The notes: a model not told the origin generated them from the sequence alone. A stretch of DNA of 64,000 bases from Edwardsiella hoshinae NBRC 105699 = ATCC 33379 (GCF_000474215.1 NZ_BAUC01000008.1:1-64000), one strand, 5' to 3'; shown: positions 25,292 to 35,434, counted from the first letter of the stretch. A program made the numbers and translations.

Positions 25292-26317
25292 TTACTTTGC
25301 GTCCTTTTGCACCTGACTCAACGGACGAGCCCAGGGTTTCATTGCCTGTACCTCGGCGGGTAGGGAGGCAATCGCCCGCCGCGCATCCGACGGGGTGGCG
25401 TAGCTACCGCTGACCAACACGTACCAAGGCTTACCATTACGCGAGGTCTCATAGACCCAGTAATGACTCAAATTTTGGCGACGGGCGAACGCATTCAGCG
25501 TATTCGGCTGAGAGGCTCCACTCAGTTGCAGAGTATAATGGCTACCTGGCGCGCTCTTCAGCGAGCTGCCGGCGCTACTGCCTGCCGCTGTCGGCAGGTG
25601 CGCGGCCTGTTTACCGTTACTGCCGACCACCGGCAGGTGCGCGGTCTGCTTCGGCGCACTCGCCTCTGGCGTACGTTTTTCGCTATGACGGATCGGAGCC
25701 TTCTCCTCACGACGCGGCGGAGTCTTGCTCGGCAACGGACGCAGAGCGCTCTCCGCCGCTTTGGGCTGGCGCACAGCACCACTGGCTAGCGTCGCCGGCC
25801 CCGTCGGCAAAGTTCCGATCTGCGATAGAGAGTCCAATGCTCCCTGCTGCTGTGTCAACGCATCAGAAATGGAGTTACCGGCTAAATCAATACGCTGCTG
25901 ACCACGCTCTGGCGCTGCCGGCGCAGACTGCGTCGGTGTCGCGGAGACTGGTGGCATAGCGATCGGTTGCGGCTGACCCGGCAGGGCCGAGTTACTCACA
26001 CCGCTACCGTCCTGCATATCGGTTAAATTGGTACTGGAAGCCGTTGAGTTGGTTGGGGAAGAGGTGTCAGCGAGGTTAATCTCTCTAGCGCCGCTCGTCG
26101 TACCCGCAGATTCAGCGCTCCCTTTGGTGGGGGACTTCAACGCTGAACCGATAGCGACGATCACCACCAACAGCACTAAGACCCCTGCGCCGATCATCAA
26201 ATGTTGGCGCGACACCGCCAGACGTGGTGCCGAACGGCGATTACGCGCGCGCGGCGAACGACGATCGCTGGCGTCCGGTTTTAACTCATCGTCTGCTTTA
26301 AACTCTTCTTGATCCAT
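25292..26317 (-). CDS. damX: Cell division protein DamX (SPOR domain)
   Basis: Inner-membrane septal protein that binds denuded glycan through its SPOR domain. 341 aa, clearly shorter than E. coli DamX (428), mainly in the linker. Order: cytoplasmic Arg-rich segment (1-38), one membrane helix (about 40-60, MIGAGVLVLLVVIVAIG), a Ser/Thr/Ala/Pro-rich linker, and the SPOR domain (about 260-335). The linker contains a near-repeat AHLP...AHLP. The ATG at 26317 is preferred because GGAGG lies 5 nt upstream; a GTG four codons earlier is less likely. Confidence 0.9.
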   Translation of the reverse strand: MDQEEFKADDELKPDASDRRSPRARNRRSAPRLAVSRQHLMIGAGVLVLLVVIVAIGSALKSPTKGSAESAGTTSGAREINLADTSSPTNSTASSTNLTDMQDGSGVSNSALPGQPQPIAMPPVSATPTQSAPAAPERGQQRIDLAGNSISDALTQQQGALDSLSQIGTLPTGPATLASGAVRQPKAAESALRPLPSKTPPRREEKAPIRHSEKRTPEASAPKQTAHLPVVGSNGKQAAHLPTAAGSSAGSSLKSAPGSHYTLQLSGASQPNTLNAFARRQNLSHYWVYETSRNGKPWYVLVSGSYATPSDARRAIASLPAEVQAMKPWARPLSQVQKDAK

Positions 26318-26377
26318 CTCACCCTCCACTTAGAGGCAAAGCCGGCGCACAAGCGCCGGAGACTCGCAAATCGCTAT

Positions 26378-27463
26378 TCAGGCCTGGCAGTCCGCTATCG
26401 CAGCCAATACCGCATCATGGCTGACGCCGGCATACACCCCAGCCTGACCAATCGCCGTCGGCAACACCAACCGCAAGGTCCCGCCCACTACTTTTTTATC
26501 GCGTAACATATGCGGTAGATAGGCTTCTGGCGCCATATCCCTCGGTCCTTGAATCGGCAAGCCGGCGCGCAACAACAACGCTGCAATACGCTCAACCTGT
26601 ACGGCGGGCAAGTAACCCAGACGGCAAGCCAGACGCGCCGCCATCATCGTCCCGGCAGCGACCGCTTCACCATGCAGCCAGTTGCCATAACCCATACCAG
26701 CCTCGATAGCATGCCCAAAGGTATGACCCAGATTCAACAACGCACGCTTACCCTGCTCGTGCTCATCCTCCGCGACAACCTGGGCTTTCAGCTCACAGCA
26801 ACGACGAATGCAGGTGATCAACGCGGCGGGCTCCAAACGCCGTAACGCCGCCATCTGGTTTTCGAGCCAGATAAAAAAGTCGCCATCCATGATCACGCCG
26901 TACTTAATCACCTCGGCCAGACCGGCGGAAAGTTCGCGCGCTGGTAGGGTTTGCAGGCAGTCGATATCGATCACCACACTGGCCGGCTGATAAAACGCGC
27001 CGATCATATTCTTACCCAGTGGATGATTGACGGCAGTCTTGCCACCGACAGAGGAGTCAACCTGTGCCAACAGCGTCGTCGGCACCTGGATGAAACGTAC
27101 ACCGCGTTGGTAGCAGGCGGCGGCAAACCCCGTCAGGTCACCGATCACCCCACCGCCCAATGCCACTAAGGTCGTATCACGCCCGTAATTGCTAGCCAGC
27201 AGGGCGCTGAACACCTGATCCAATACCGCCAGCGTCTTATACTGCTCGCCATCCGGCAAGATCACGCATTCGACACGCACCCCCGCTCGCTCCAGCGTTC
27301 GCTGAACCGGTTCCAGATACAGTCCCGCGAGGGTCTCATTCGTGACCAGCATGGCCTGTTCACCGGAGCGGAGCGGCCAAAAGGCGGCCTCCTGGGCGAA
27401 CAGGCCGCTGGCGATGCTGATCGGGTAGCTGCGCTCCCCGAGCGTGACGGTGATCCTTTCCAC
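26378..27463 (-). CDS. aroB: 3-Dehydroquinate synthase
   Basis: Second enzyme of the shikimate pathway; turns DAHP into 3-dehydroquinate using NAD+ and a divalent metal. 361 aa (E. coli 362). NAD-binding [14 protein letters not shown] near residue 105 and the metal ligand in [11 protein letters not shown] near residue 264 are present. The start is GTG at 27463 (GTG GAA AGG), preceded by GGGGGGCAGG. It follows aroK after 40 nt. Confidence 0.96.
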   Translation of the reverse strand: MERITVTLGERSYPISIASGLFAQEAAFWPLRSGEQAMLVTNETLAGLYLEPVQRTLERAGVRVECVILPDGEQYKTLAVLDQVFSALLASNYGRDTTLVALGGGVIGDLTGFAAACYQRGVRFIQVPTTLLAQVDSSVGGKTAVNHPLGKNMIGAFYQPASVVIDIDCLQTLPARELSAGLAEVIKYGVIMDGDFFIWLENQMAALRRLEPAALITCIRRCCELKAQVVAEDEHEQGKRALLNLGHTFGHAIEAGMGYGNWLHGEAVAAGTMMAARLACRLGYLPAVQVERIAALLLRAGLPIQGPRDMAPEAYLPHMLRDKKVVGGTLRLVLPTAIGQAGVYAGVSHDAVLAAIADCQA

Positions 27464-27503
27464 AACCTGCCCCCCGTTACAGCACTAACCTTCAGCCAAC
27501 CGC

Positions 27504-28022
27504 TTAGTTATTTTCCAACAGATGGATAATTTGGTTGGCGACCACTTTGGCGCTCTGCTCATCCGTACGGATGGTAACATCGGCAATCTCTTCATACAGC
27601 GGATTGCGCTCTTGCGCCAGTTGCTCCAACACCTCGCGCGGTGTATCGACCTGCAACAACGGGCGTTTTTTATCACGCTGCGTGCGCGCCAACTGCTTTT
27701 CGATAGTGGTTTCCAAGTAGACGACCACGCCTCGGGCAGACAAGCGGTTACGGGTCTCGCGAGATTTGACGGAGCCGCCTCCAGTCGCCAGCACGATGCC
27801 TTGTTTTTCCGTCAGTTCATTGATGACTTTCTCTTCACGATCGCGAAAGCCCTCTTCGCCTTCAACATCAAAGACCCAACTGACATCGGCGCCAGTACGA
27901 CGTTCGATCTCCTGATCGGAGTCGAAAAATTCCATGTTCAGTTGCTGCGCTAACTGACGGCCAATAGTACTTTTGCCGGCACCCATAGGCCCAACCAGAA
28001 AGATATTGCGTTTCTCTGCCAT
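27504..28022 (-). CDS. aroK: Shikimate kinase I
   Basis: ATP-dependent shikimate 3-phosphorylation. 172 aa, starting [12 protein letters not shown]. Walker [10 protein letters not shown] at residues 11-19, substrate-binding DSDQEIE near 34 and GGGSV near 80. It is the first gene of the aroK-aroB-damX-dam-rpe-gph-trpS cluster, so the cluster's main promoter should lie in 28023-28318. Confidence 0.97.
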   Translation of the reverse strand: MAEKRNIFLVGPMGAGKSTIGRQLAQQLNMEFFDSDQEIERRTGADVSWVFDVEGEEGFRDREEKVINELTEKQGIVLATGGGSVKSRETRNRLSARGVVVYLETTIEKQLARTQRDKKRPLLQVDTPREVLEQLAQERNPLYEEIADVTIRTDEQSAKVVANQIIHLLENN

Positions 28023-28318
28023 GTTTTCGGTACTACTAAGACAATACGTTAATGATAACCCGCCCCGCCAATCAAATTAGCGACGGGACCTAAACTGAAA
28101 CCTCATGAAGATAGTGCGAGATCAGATGAAAAATTATCTCAACACTCAAGGCCGTTTGGCAACCGAATAAATTTCCGTGCGCTCCGGCATGCGCACCCGG
28201 TTGGAGGCGATGAGAGACGTGGGACGGAACAAGGCGCAAACCGCTAACCTTGTATGCCAAATCCCTGCCAGCGTCAAACGCGGAAACCATTCATGTGATA
28301 AAAAATTTTTCCACGCGC
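28023..28318. other. Intergenic region aroK-hofQ
   Basis: About 296 bp without a convincing ORF. It should carry the promoter of the aroK operon and the end of the hof operon. No strong terminator or promoter consensus stood out on reading. Confidence 0.5.
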
Positions 28319-29539
28319 TTAGGAATGCCGCCCTATCACCGCTGACGAGGCGGTTGGCAGAAGCGTAGGGGTGATGAAAATGACCAGCTCACGCCGCCCG
28401 CTACGCTGGCTATCGCGACGTAACAGATGGCCCAAGAGCGGAATACTGGCGAGCCAAGGAAACCCTTCGTACCCCGCCTGATGCTGATACTGAAAAATGC
28501 CACCCAATACGGCGGTATCGCCATCAGGCAGCGTGACCTGGGTCGAGATTTCCTGCTTATCGATAGCCAACGCCTCACTATCGCCCTGCCGCACCAAGCG
28601 GCCCGGCATATTTTGCGTGATCTGTAAAGCAAGCTCAATCCGTTCATCGGCGAGCACATGCGGGGTCACCGACATGCCCAACACCGCCTCTTTAAACTCC
28701 ATGGTGCTGACGCCGCGTTCGCCCCCGGAAACGGCGTAAGGAAGCTCGCTACCCTGCTTGATACTCGCCGTCTGTCCATGAGCCGCCATCAACTGAGGAC
28801 TGGCGATGATGGCCACCTTATCTTGCCGCTCCAACGCCGCCAGCGTCATTGCCAAGGTCTGACCACCGATATGAGCTACCTGAATACCGGCGCTGAAATA
28901 GGCCTCGTCCTCACGGCGGATGGCCTCTCCCGCGCCCCCGTTACGCCAGCGAATACCCAATTCACGCAGCCCCTCTTGGCTAATTGAGACGATATGCGCC
29001 GCCAACTGTATCTGAGGTAGCGGGATATCCAACTGGGCAACCCACTGCACCACACTGGCCAAACGCGGGGCCGCCGTACGCAACAACAACGCGTTGGTGC
29101 GTACATCGGCTACCACGCTCCCGCCCTCCCCCAACAAATCGCGCCGCTGACGCAAGCTCTTCTCCACTGTCGCCGCATCGGCGTGATGCAATACCAACCG
29201 CTGGCTGCGCATCGGTACCGCCGCACGCGCGGCGGACGGGGCCCGACGTTGCGCACGCTCGCGGCTCTGCACTAACAGAATACCATCGCGCGTCACTGCA
29301 CTGAGATCATACATCTCGGCCAATGCATCCAGTAGCTGCGGCCATGGAGTCTGCACGATATGCACCGTCGCCTCTACGTTCAGTTCATCGCTTACGATCA
29401 AATTCAATCCGGCAAACTCAGCCACGGCTTGCAGCACCGTGCGCAGCGGCGCGCGATCGAACCAGACCGTCAACGGGGTATCAACCCCATGCGCCGTACC
29501 GGCCAGCAGTAACCATACGGCGATGAATTCTCTCCTCAT
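28319..29539 (-). CDS. hofQ: Secretin HofQ (DNA uptake / type IV pilus-like)
   Basis: Outer-membrane secretin homologous to Haemophilus ComE and PilQ. 406 aa. Signal peptide MRREFIAVWLLLAGTAHG, then a STN-like domain (about 25-75), an N1-type domain and the secretin domain with AVLGGIFQYQHQAGYEGFPWL... near the C-terminus. E. coli HofQ is needed to use DNA as a nutrient. The ATG at 29539 has GGAGG upstream and overlaps the hofP stop as ATGA; an upstream in-frame start is rejected. Last gene of hofMNOPQ. Confidence 0.92.
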   Translation of the reverse strand: MRREFIAVWLLLAGTAHGVDTPLTVWFDRAPLRTVLQAVAEFAGLNLIVSDELNVEATVHIVQTPWPQLLDALAEMYDLSAVTRDGILLVQSRERAQRRAPSAARAAVPMRSQRLVLHHADAATVEKSLRQRRDLLGEGGSVVADVRTNALLLRTAAPRLASVVQWVAQLDIPLPQIQLAAHIVSISQEGLRELGIRWRNGGAGEAIRREDEAYFSAGIQVAHIGGQTLAMTLAALERQDKVAIIASPQLMAAHGQTASIKQGSELPYAVSGGERGVSTMEFKEAVLGMSVTPHVLADERIELALQITQNMPGRLVRQGDSEALAIDKQEISTQVTLPDGDTAVLGGIFQYQHQAGYEGFPWLASIPLLGHLLRRDSQRSGRRELVIFITPTLLPTASSAVIGRHS

Positions 29540-29850
29540 AGTCCCTCCCCGGCGCGACGCGCGGAGCGTGATGGGCAATTGAAGGGATAGTTTGGCCACG
29601 CACGAAAAATGAACCGTTGTCCTGCGCTAGAGGGGGGCGCTTTACGTGGAGAATGGCGAGTGAGCGCCGGATGCCAGCGCCCCTGAGCGTCACGTTGCCA
29701 CCATGTGATGCAACGCGCATCGCCGACCAAACCCACGGCGCTCACCGTCGCTATCGCGTTTGGCACGCGGCGCGGGGCGACAAACGGATCGCGCGCGGCG
29801 ATTACCAGGCAAGGAAACAGCCATATGACAAGCCCATACCCACGCATCAT
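29536..29850 (-). CDS. hofP: DNA utilization protein HofP
   Basis: 104 aa small secreted or membrane-anchored protein: a hydrophobic N-terminus (MMRGYGLVIWLFPCLVIAA) and the motif DPFVAPRR, typical of PilP-like proteins that link the secretin to the inner-membrane parts. The ATG at 29850 overlaps the hofO stop as ATGA and its own stop overlaps the hofQ start in the same way. Sequence conservation is low, so the name rests partly on position. Confidence 0.8.
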   Translation of the reverse strand: MMRGYGLVIWLFPCLVIAARDPFVAPRRVPNAIATVSAVGLVGDARCITWWQRDAQGRWHPALTRHSPRKAPPSSAGQRFIFRAWPNYPFNCPSRSARRAGEGL

Positions 29851-30317
29851 TCCTGCGCCTCGACCCACTGCACCCGCACGCCGTGAGGCGATGAGCTCAC
29901 CGCCAACGAGGTGATACCAAGACCACAGTCCGCAAGACGCTCCAACAACGGTATCAAGTCCGTGAAGCGCATCTCACCCACGATCTGACGGCGACCATCC
30001 GGCTGTGTTTGCCACGCTAGCGCCGCTTGCACTAACGGCGCACACGATGTTTGCCGTCGTCGTACCGACGCGGCTAGGCTCTCCGCTAACCCCAGTTGAG
30101 CATCCATGGCCAGAGACTGAACCCGCAACACAGCAAGCCGCTCCGCTCCCTGCGCCAGATGGCGGCGTAATTGGTACAGATCCCATGCCAACCATCCCCC
30201 CGCTACCGTCAGTAATGCCGATGACAACAACACCGCCCCCAGCAGCACACGCCCCCATAGCTGCCGCGCAGGTAAGGTATAAAACGCACGGCATAAAGCC
30301 AGCCACCGATCAATCAT
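29847..30317 (-). CDS. hofO: DNA utilization protein HofO
   Basis: 156 aa, PilO-like: one membrane helix (about residues 24-47, LLGAVLLSSALLTVAGGWLAW), then a periplasmic coiled-coil stretch (about 50-95) and an alpha/beta domain. The ATG at 30317 starts 8 nt inside the hofN end. Name is based on position between hofN and hofP and on the overall architecture. Confidence 0.8.
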   Translation of the reverse strand: MIDRWLALCRAFYTLPARQLWGRVLLGAVLLSSALLTVAGGWLAWDLYQLRRHLAQGAERLAVLRVQSLAMDAQLGLAESLAASVRRRQTSCAPLVQAALAWQTQPDGRRQIVGEMRFTDLIPLLERLADCGLGITSLAVSSSPHGVRVQWVEAQE

Positions 30318-30825
30318 GGCATACCTCCGCCGCGCAGAGACGTAAAGTAAAACTCCAGCCGCCATCGTCAGCATGCTTCAACGCGAGCCACTGCCACGCC
30401 GCCATCTGCCGGGCAAACGCCACCACCGCCTCACGCTCCTCGCCCCGCCCCACTAACGACCAGTAAGGCGCGTCATAGCGTAACCCCGTCAACCAGACAC
30501 TCTCCGGAATCACGGCGCTCACCCGGCGCAATTGTGGTATCAGGAGCGCCAAAGGCGAGAGCGAATGAGGCAACACCGCCGACCAGGCAGGGAGTGCGGC
30601 CAGTGCCACCGTATGCCGTCGCACCTGCTCCCCCATCGTCACCGCTTGTCGCGCCTGCTGTGCCAAACGCTCAGCCAATGGCGCGCGTAACCGGGTGCGC
30701 AGTTGGCCATAGCCCCATCCCATCCCCATTTGACATAGCAGCCACGCGGCCAGCATGCAGGCCAAGGTGCGCTGACGATGCCGCCGTAATGTTGCGCGCC
30801 ACGGTAAGAAATTTATATCGTCCAT
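30310..30825 (-). CDS. hofN: DNA utilization protein HofN
   Basis: 171 aa, PilN-like. It starts MDDINFLPWR, the PilN family N-terminus (INLLPWR), followed by one membrane helix (about residues 20-38) and a coiled-coil periplasmic part. It overlaps the hofM stop by 13 nt. Together with HofM, O, P and Q it resembles the PilMNOPQ envelope-spanning machine. Confidence 0.85.
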   Translation of the reverse strand: MDDINFLPWRATLRRHRQRTLACMLAAWLLCQMGMGWGYGQLRTRLRAPLAERLAQQARQAVTMGEQVRRHTVALAALPAWSAVLPHSLSPLALLIPQLRRVSAVIPESVWLTGLRYDAPYWSLVGRGEEREAVVAFARQMAAWQWLALKHADDGGWSFTLRLCAAEVCHD

Positions 30826-31637
30826 GGTTGTTCCTCCGCCATGGACGCCAGCCCCAGCGCGACGCAAAACAGCGCCGGCTCACTCGGTAAAGGCGAGCTG
30901 CGATGACGTAATAGCGAAAAAGGAGACCATCCCGCCCGGCCATACCCGTCACCGCACAGTAATGGTGCTGGCGCGGCCTCGCCCGATGGTACGGCCTCAT
31001 GCCAAGCGGCGCTGGCCGCCGCCAACCCCGCCGCACACGGGATACAGCCATATTGCAATGGCTGTCCCCAAGGCGCGATCCAGCAAAAACGCTGCCCATC
31101 ACTGTGGATCAGCGGCACCGTAGGCGCTTCGCCAGCCAGACGGGCCAAGGTGCGCAGGGCGCAAGGCATCAAGGTTAAGCGCTGTAATGCCAGACCGGCC
31201 TGAGCGAAAGCCGCACACCAGGCATCGCGCTGCGTGCGGCGGATGGCACAGACCTGCCACTGCCCCGTCGTACCGGATAAGCGCGCAAAGTCACACGCCA
31301 ACTCACTTGCCGGCAACATTAACTGGCGTTCGCTCTGGGCTAATAACCACGCCTGGTGTTGAGCTGGGGTTAACTTCTGGCCGCTCCCCGGCAACGTATG
31401 ACGGATCGCCTGTTCAACGGGAAACGCCGCACGTACCGACAAGCGATGCGGCAGACGCGTACGCAATGCCGATAAGACTTGAGGAAGATCGGCGGGCAGT
31501 CGCACCGGGTCGGCCCCCAGCAGGGGAAAGCGCCACCACCCGCGTAATTGGAAGCCGTCGCGCCGTCTAGCTAGCGCCACAGCCATCAGTTGATGCGGTT
31601 GAATATCGATACCCAGCGACCAACGGCTACATCCCAT
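30813..31637 (-). CDS. hofM: DNA utilization protein HofM
   Basis: 274 aa, PilM-like actin-fold protein expected on the cytoplasmic side of the inner membrane. It starts MGCSRWSLGIDIQPHQ, with the family start-motif (LGIDI) and GGGAGGC-type ribosome binding (GGGAGG 5 nt upstream). The nucleotide-binding signature is weak. First gene of hofMNOPQ, divergent from mrcA, as in E. coli. Confidence 0.85.
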   Translation of the reverse strand: MGCSRWSLGIDIQPHQLMAVALARRRDGFQLRGWWRFPLLGADPVRLPADLPQVLSALRTRLPHRLSVRAAFPVEQAIRHTLPGSGQKLTPAQHQAWLLAQSERQLMLPASELACDFARLSGTTGQWQVCAIRRTQRDAWCAAFAQAGLALQRLTLMPCALRTLARLAGEAPTVPLIHSDGQRFCWIAPWGQPLQYGCIPCAAGLAAASAAWHEAVPSGEAAPAPLLCGDGYGRAGWSPFSLLRHRSSPLPSEPALFCVALGLASMAEEQPWTI

Positions 31638-31755
31638 GTTGCCTCCCGCTTATCATCAACTTACTAAAAGAACGTATCCAGCGTCTCTGCTAGCCTTTAT
31701 ACTACTGCCCGTTTGTTTATAAACTGCCCAACTGACATGTAATGGGAAATTTCAG

Positions 31756-34320
31756 GTGAAGTTCGTAAAGTATTTAATCATTTTCGCGCTCTGTTGCATC
31801 CTGCTGGGGGTCGCTACGGTATTTGGCTTGTACAAATACGTCGAACCTCAGCTCCCGGATGTCGCGACGTTAAAAGACGTGCGCCTACAGACTCCGATGC
31901 AGGTATATAGCGCTGACGGCTATCTCATCGCCCAATATGGCGAAAAACGCCGCATTCCACTACCGCTCACCCAGATCCCGCCGTTGATGGTCAAAGCGTT
32001 TATCGCCACCGAAGACAGCCGTTTCTTCGAGCATCATGGCGTCGACCCCATCGGTATCTTCCGCGCGGCCTCCGTCGCCCTGTTCACCGGACACGCCTCA
32101 CAGGGGGCGAGTACCATCACTCAGCAGCTAGCCAGAAACTTCTTCCTCAGCCCTGAGCGCACGCTGATGCGTAAAATAAAGGAGGCTTTCCTCGCTATCC
32201 GCATTGAGCAATTGCTAAATAAGGACGAGATCCTAGAGCTGTATCTCAACAAAATTTACTTGGGGTATCGCGCCTATGGCGTCGGTGCCGCAGCACAGGT
32301 CTACTTCGGTAAATCTGTCGACCAGCTTACCCTGAGCGAAATGGCGATGATCGCCGGCCTGCCGAAAGCACCGTCGACCTTTAACCCGCTCTACTCCCAT
32401 GAGCGCGCGGTCGCCCGGCGTAACGTGGTGCTCGGCCGAATGTTGGACGAACACTACATCACCCAAGCCCAGTACGATCAGGCACGCAGTGAGCCCTTAG
32501 TCTCCCGTTATCACGGGCCGGAGATCGACTTCTCCGCCCCCTATCTCGCCGAGATGGTACGCCAGCAGATGGTGGACAAGTATGGTGAGAGTGCCTACAC
32601 CGACGGCTTTAAGGTCTACACCACCATCACCAAACACCTCCAGGTCGCCGCCCAGACGGCACTACGCAACAACGTACTCAACTACGATATGCGTCATGGC
32701 TACCGCGGCCCGGCCAACGTGCTGTGGAAAGTCGGCCAACCGGCCTGGAGTACACAGCGCATCAGCAATACGCTACGTAGCCTGCCAACCTATGGCCCGC
32801 TTCAGCCTGCGGTCGTGATGTCGGCCCGCGCCGACAGCGCCGCCGTCATACTGGCGAACGGCGATACGGTAACCCTACCGCTGGCAACCGTGCGTTGGGC
32901 TCGCCCTTACCGCACCGATCGTCTTCAGGGCGCTACGCCGCGTAAGGTTAGCGATGTCCTACAGGCCGGACAGCAGATCTGGGTACGCCAAGACAGTGAC
33001 CAGCAGTGGTGGCTGTCGCAGGTGCCGGATGTCAACTCGGCCTTGGTCTCCATCAATCCACAAGATGGTGCCATCAAGGCCCTGGTCGGCGGTTTTGACT
33101 TCGATCAGAGCAAGTTCAACCGTGTGACACAATCCGTACGTCAGGTCGGTTCGAACATCAAGCCATTCCTGTATACCGCGGCGATGGATAAAGGGCTAAC
33201 GCTGGCCACCATCCTCAACGATCTGCCGATCTCCCGTTGGGATGCCGGTGCCGGCACCGATTGGCGACCGAAGAACTCTCCGCCAACTTATGCGGGCCCG
33301 ATCCGTCTACGCCAAGGTTTAGGCGAATCGAAAAACGTCGTGATGGTCCGCGCCATGCGGGCGATGGGCGTAGATTACGCCGCCAACTACCTGTTGCGTT
33401 TCGGTTTTCCTGCGCAGAACATCGTCAAGACGGAGTCTTTGGCGTTGGGCTCCGCCAACTTTACGCCATTACAATTAGTGCGCGGCTACGCCGTCTTTGC
33501 CAACGGCGGTTATCTGGTCGACCCTTACTTCATTACCCGGATCATCGACGGTAACGATCAGATCATCTACGAGGCGCATCCTAAGGTGGTGTGCGACAGC
33601 TGCAATTTGCCGGTGATCTATGGCTCGACGCCGAAGTCAGCCGTGTTAAGCGATGACAACGTGGAAAACGTCGCCGTCTCCAGCACGCCCAACGTCAACG
33701 GTGATGTGCCGATGCCGGAGCTCGAGCAGGTTACCCCCGGTCAAGTCAGCCAAGATAGCGATCAGCGTTATGCTCCGCATGTCATCAGCACCCCGCTGGC
33801 CTTCCTGATGCACGATGCCTTAAGCAGCAATATCTGGGGCGAACCGGGCTGGATGGGAACTGGCTGGCGCGCGATGCGCGATCTGAAACGCCACGACATC
33901 GGCGGCAAGACCGGGACCACCAACAGTTCTAAGGATGCGTGGTTCTCTGGCTATGGACCGGGTATCGTCACCAGCGTCTGGATCGGCTTCGACGATCACC
34001 GGCGGGATCTGGGGCGTACCACACTCTCTGGCGCGATCAAAGATCAGATTGCCGGTGGCGAAGGCGGGGCGAAGAGTGCCCAGCCGGCCTGGGACGCCTT
34101 CATGAAAGCGGCGCTGACCGGGATACCGGAGCAGCCATTGACACCGCCGCCGGGCATCGTCAGCGTGGTAATCGACAGAGCGACCGGTAAGTTAGCGACC
34201 GGCAGCGGCAACAGCCGTAGCGAATACTTCATCGAAGGAACGCAGCCGACGGACTACGCGACACCGGATGCGGGCACGGTCATCATCAACAACGAGGGGC
34301 AGAGTCAGGAGTTATTCTGA
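31756..34320 (+). CDS. mrcA: Penicillin-binding protein 1A
   Basis: Bifunctional inner-membrane peptidoglycan synthase. 854 aa (E. coli 850) with a GTG start at 31756. N-terminal membrane helix (about 5-26); glycosyltransferase domain (about 55-230) with the catalytic E86 in ATEDSRFFEHHG and ITQQLARNFFL; an OB-like insert; transpeptidase domain (about 430-770) with SNIK (active serine) and KTGTTNSSKDAW. It is divergent from hofM and ends in a strong terminator. Confidence 0.97.
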   Translation: MKFVKYLIIFALCCILLGVATVFGLYKYVEPQLPDVATLKDVRLQTPMQVYSADGYLIAQYGEKRRIPLPLTQIPPLMVKAFIATEDSRFFEHHGVDPIGIFRAASVALFTGHASQGASTITQQLARNFFLSPERTLMRKIKEAFLAIRIEQLLNKDEILELYLNKIYLGYRAYGVGAAAQVYFGKSVDQLTLSEMAMIAGLPKAPSTFNPLYSHERAVARRNVVLGRMLDEHYITQAQYDQARSEPLVSRYHGPEIDFSAPYLAEMVRQQMVDKYGESAYTDGFKVYTTITKHLQVAAQTALRNNVLNYDMRHGYRGPANVLWKVGQPAWSTQRISNTLRSLPTYGPLQPAVVMSARADSAAVILANGDTVTLPLATVRWARPYRTDRLQGATPRKVSDVLQAGQQIWVRQDSDQQWWLSQVPDVNSALVSINPQDGAIKALVGGFDFDQSKFNRVTQSVRQVGSNIKPFLYTAAMDKGLTLATILNDLPISRWDAGAGTDWRPKNSPPTYAGPIRLRQGLGESKNVVMVRAMRAMGVDYAANYLLRFGFPAQNIVKTESLALGSANFTPLQLVRGYAVFANGGYLVDPYFITRIIDGNDQIIYEAHPKVVCDSCNLPVIYGSTPKSAVLSDDNVENVAVSSTPNVNGDVPMPELEQVTPGQVSQDSDQRYAPHVISTPLAFLMHDALSSNIWGEPGWMGTGWRAMRDLKRHDIGGKTGTTNSSKDAWFSGYGPGIVTSVWIGFDDHRRDLGRTTLSGAIKDQIAGGEGGAKSAQPAWDAFMKAALTGIPEQPLTPPPGIVSVVIDRATGKLATGSGNSRSEYFIEGTQPTDYATPDAGTVIINNEGQSQELF

Positions 34321-34338
34321 CCCGCCGCCATAACCCCC

Positions 34339-34363
34339 AAAGGAGCCTAACGGCTCCTTTTTT
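34339..34363 (+). terminator. Terminator of mrcA
   Basis: AAAGGAGCC, loop TAAC, GGCTCCTTT, with the T-run continuing to 34363. Confidence 0.92.
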
Positions 34364-34418
34364 ATGCGGACGGCGGGGCAACGATGACGCCGCCCTCCAC
34401 CATGTCGCTCACCGGCAG

Positions 34419-34976
34419 CTATGCCGCCCCCCGCTGCAAATACTCGCGCAACAAGAACAACGCGCTGACATTGCGCGCCTCATGGAAGTCGGGCTGCTGT
34501 AACAACTCCATCATCCGAGCCAAGGGCCAGCGGATCACTGGCATCTCTTCCGGCTCATCCCCTTGTAACCGTTGAGCGAACAGTTCCTCGGCCACCACCA
34601 CATTCATTTGACTAGAAAAGTAGGACGGCGCCAGGGTGAGCTTATGCAACAGGGTAAACTGCTGCGCACCGAAACCTGCCTCTTCCATCAGTTCACGGTT
34701 CGCCGCCTGGAATACCCGCTCACCGGGATCGATCAATCCCTTGGGAAAGCCCAGTTCATACTCTTCAATACCCACGGCATATTCCCGGATCAGCAACAGA
34801 TCATCGCCTAATATCGGCAGGATCATGACCGCCTCACGCCCCGAAGGACGCATGCGCTCATAGACACGACGTTCGCCGTTACTGAACTCTAAATCGACGG
34901 ACTCAACATTAAACAAGCGCGAATGCGCCACCGTCTCAACACCCAGGATCCTGGGTTTCTTTGTGGAACTATCCAT
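34419..34976 (-). CDS. nudE: ADP compounds hydrolase NudE
   Basis: Nudix hydrolase acting on ADP-ribose, NADH and diadenosine polyphosphates. 185 aa from the ATG at 34976 (E. coli 186). The Nudix box is GLIDPGERVFQAANRELMEEAG (GX5EX7REUXEEXGU), near residues 93-114. The frame is open upstream to 35102, but the 42 added residues have no match in the family and are rejected. Confidence 0.93.
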   Translation of the reverse strand: MDSSTKKPRILGVETVAHSRLFNVESVDLEFSNGERRVYERMRPSGREAVMILPILGDDLLLIREYAVGIEEYELGFPKGLIDPGERVFQAANRELMEEAGFGAQQFTLLHKLTLAPSYFSSQMNVVVAEELFAQRLQGDEPEEMPVIRWPLARMMELLQQPDFHEARNVSALFLLREYLQRGAA

Positions 34977-35434
34977 ACTTAACCCGCTGTCCTCAAGGTC
35001 CGCGATGGCTGTAGCCAATGGCATGCCATGCACGATAACTCGCTGATAATCACCAAAGGTACCTAACGGCATTGTGCGCAGATGCTCATATTTCCGCAAC
35101 ATTTGTCGCCATTATTTTACTTCCCGCCCTCGCGTCATAGTATTGGCGCGAGGAAAGCGAATTATGGCGATAATCCTATAGTAAGGTAGGAAAAATCGGA
35201 CAATACCGATATGATCGCCGAGCGGGTATGCTAGGCTGAGTCGGCGGGAAGGAAACGGCTTGAGATCAGTTAAACAACTCATTCCACGACATAGCGTTAT
35301 ATTCGTAATCATCACCGTCACAACACGTGTTCCAGCGCGGGAGAGGTGCGTTGACGCTGCGAATCCTCGTCGTCATATGAGACGACGAAATGTGTGCGGG
35401 TTGACCGTACGATGATCTTGGTGAGGGCGTCGAT
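34977..35434. other. Divergent intergenic region nudE-igaA
   Basis: 458 bp with the promoters of nudE and igaA. Two inverted repeats: CCTCGCG (35128-35134) with CGCGAGG (35147-35153), and TCGTCGTC (35367-35374) with GACGACGA (35381-35388), the latter about 47 bp upstream of the igaA ATG. No gene recognised. Confidence 0.55.

Noticed and set aside
34977-35102. 42-residue N-terminal extension of NudE
   Set aside because: No resemblance to the family N-terminus; the ATG at 34976 gives the normal length.
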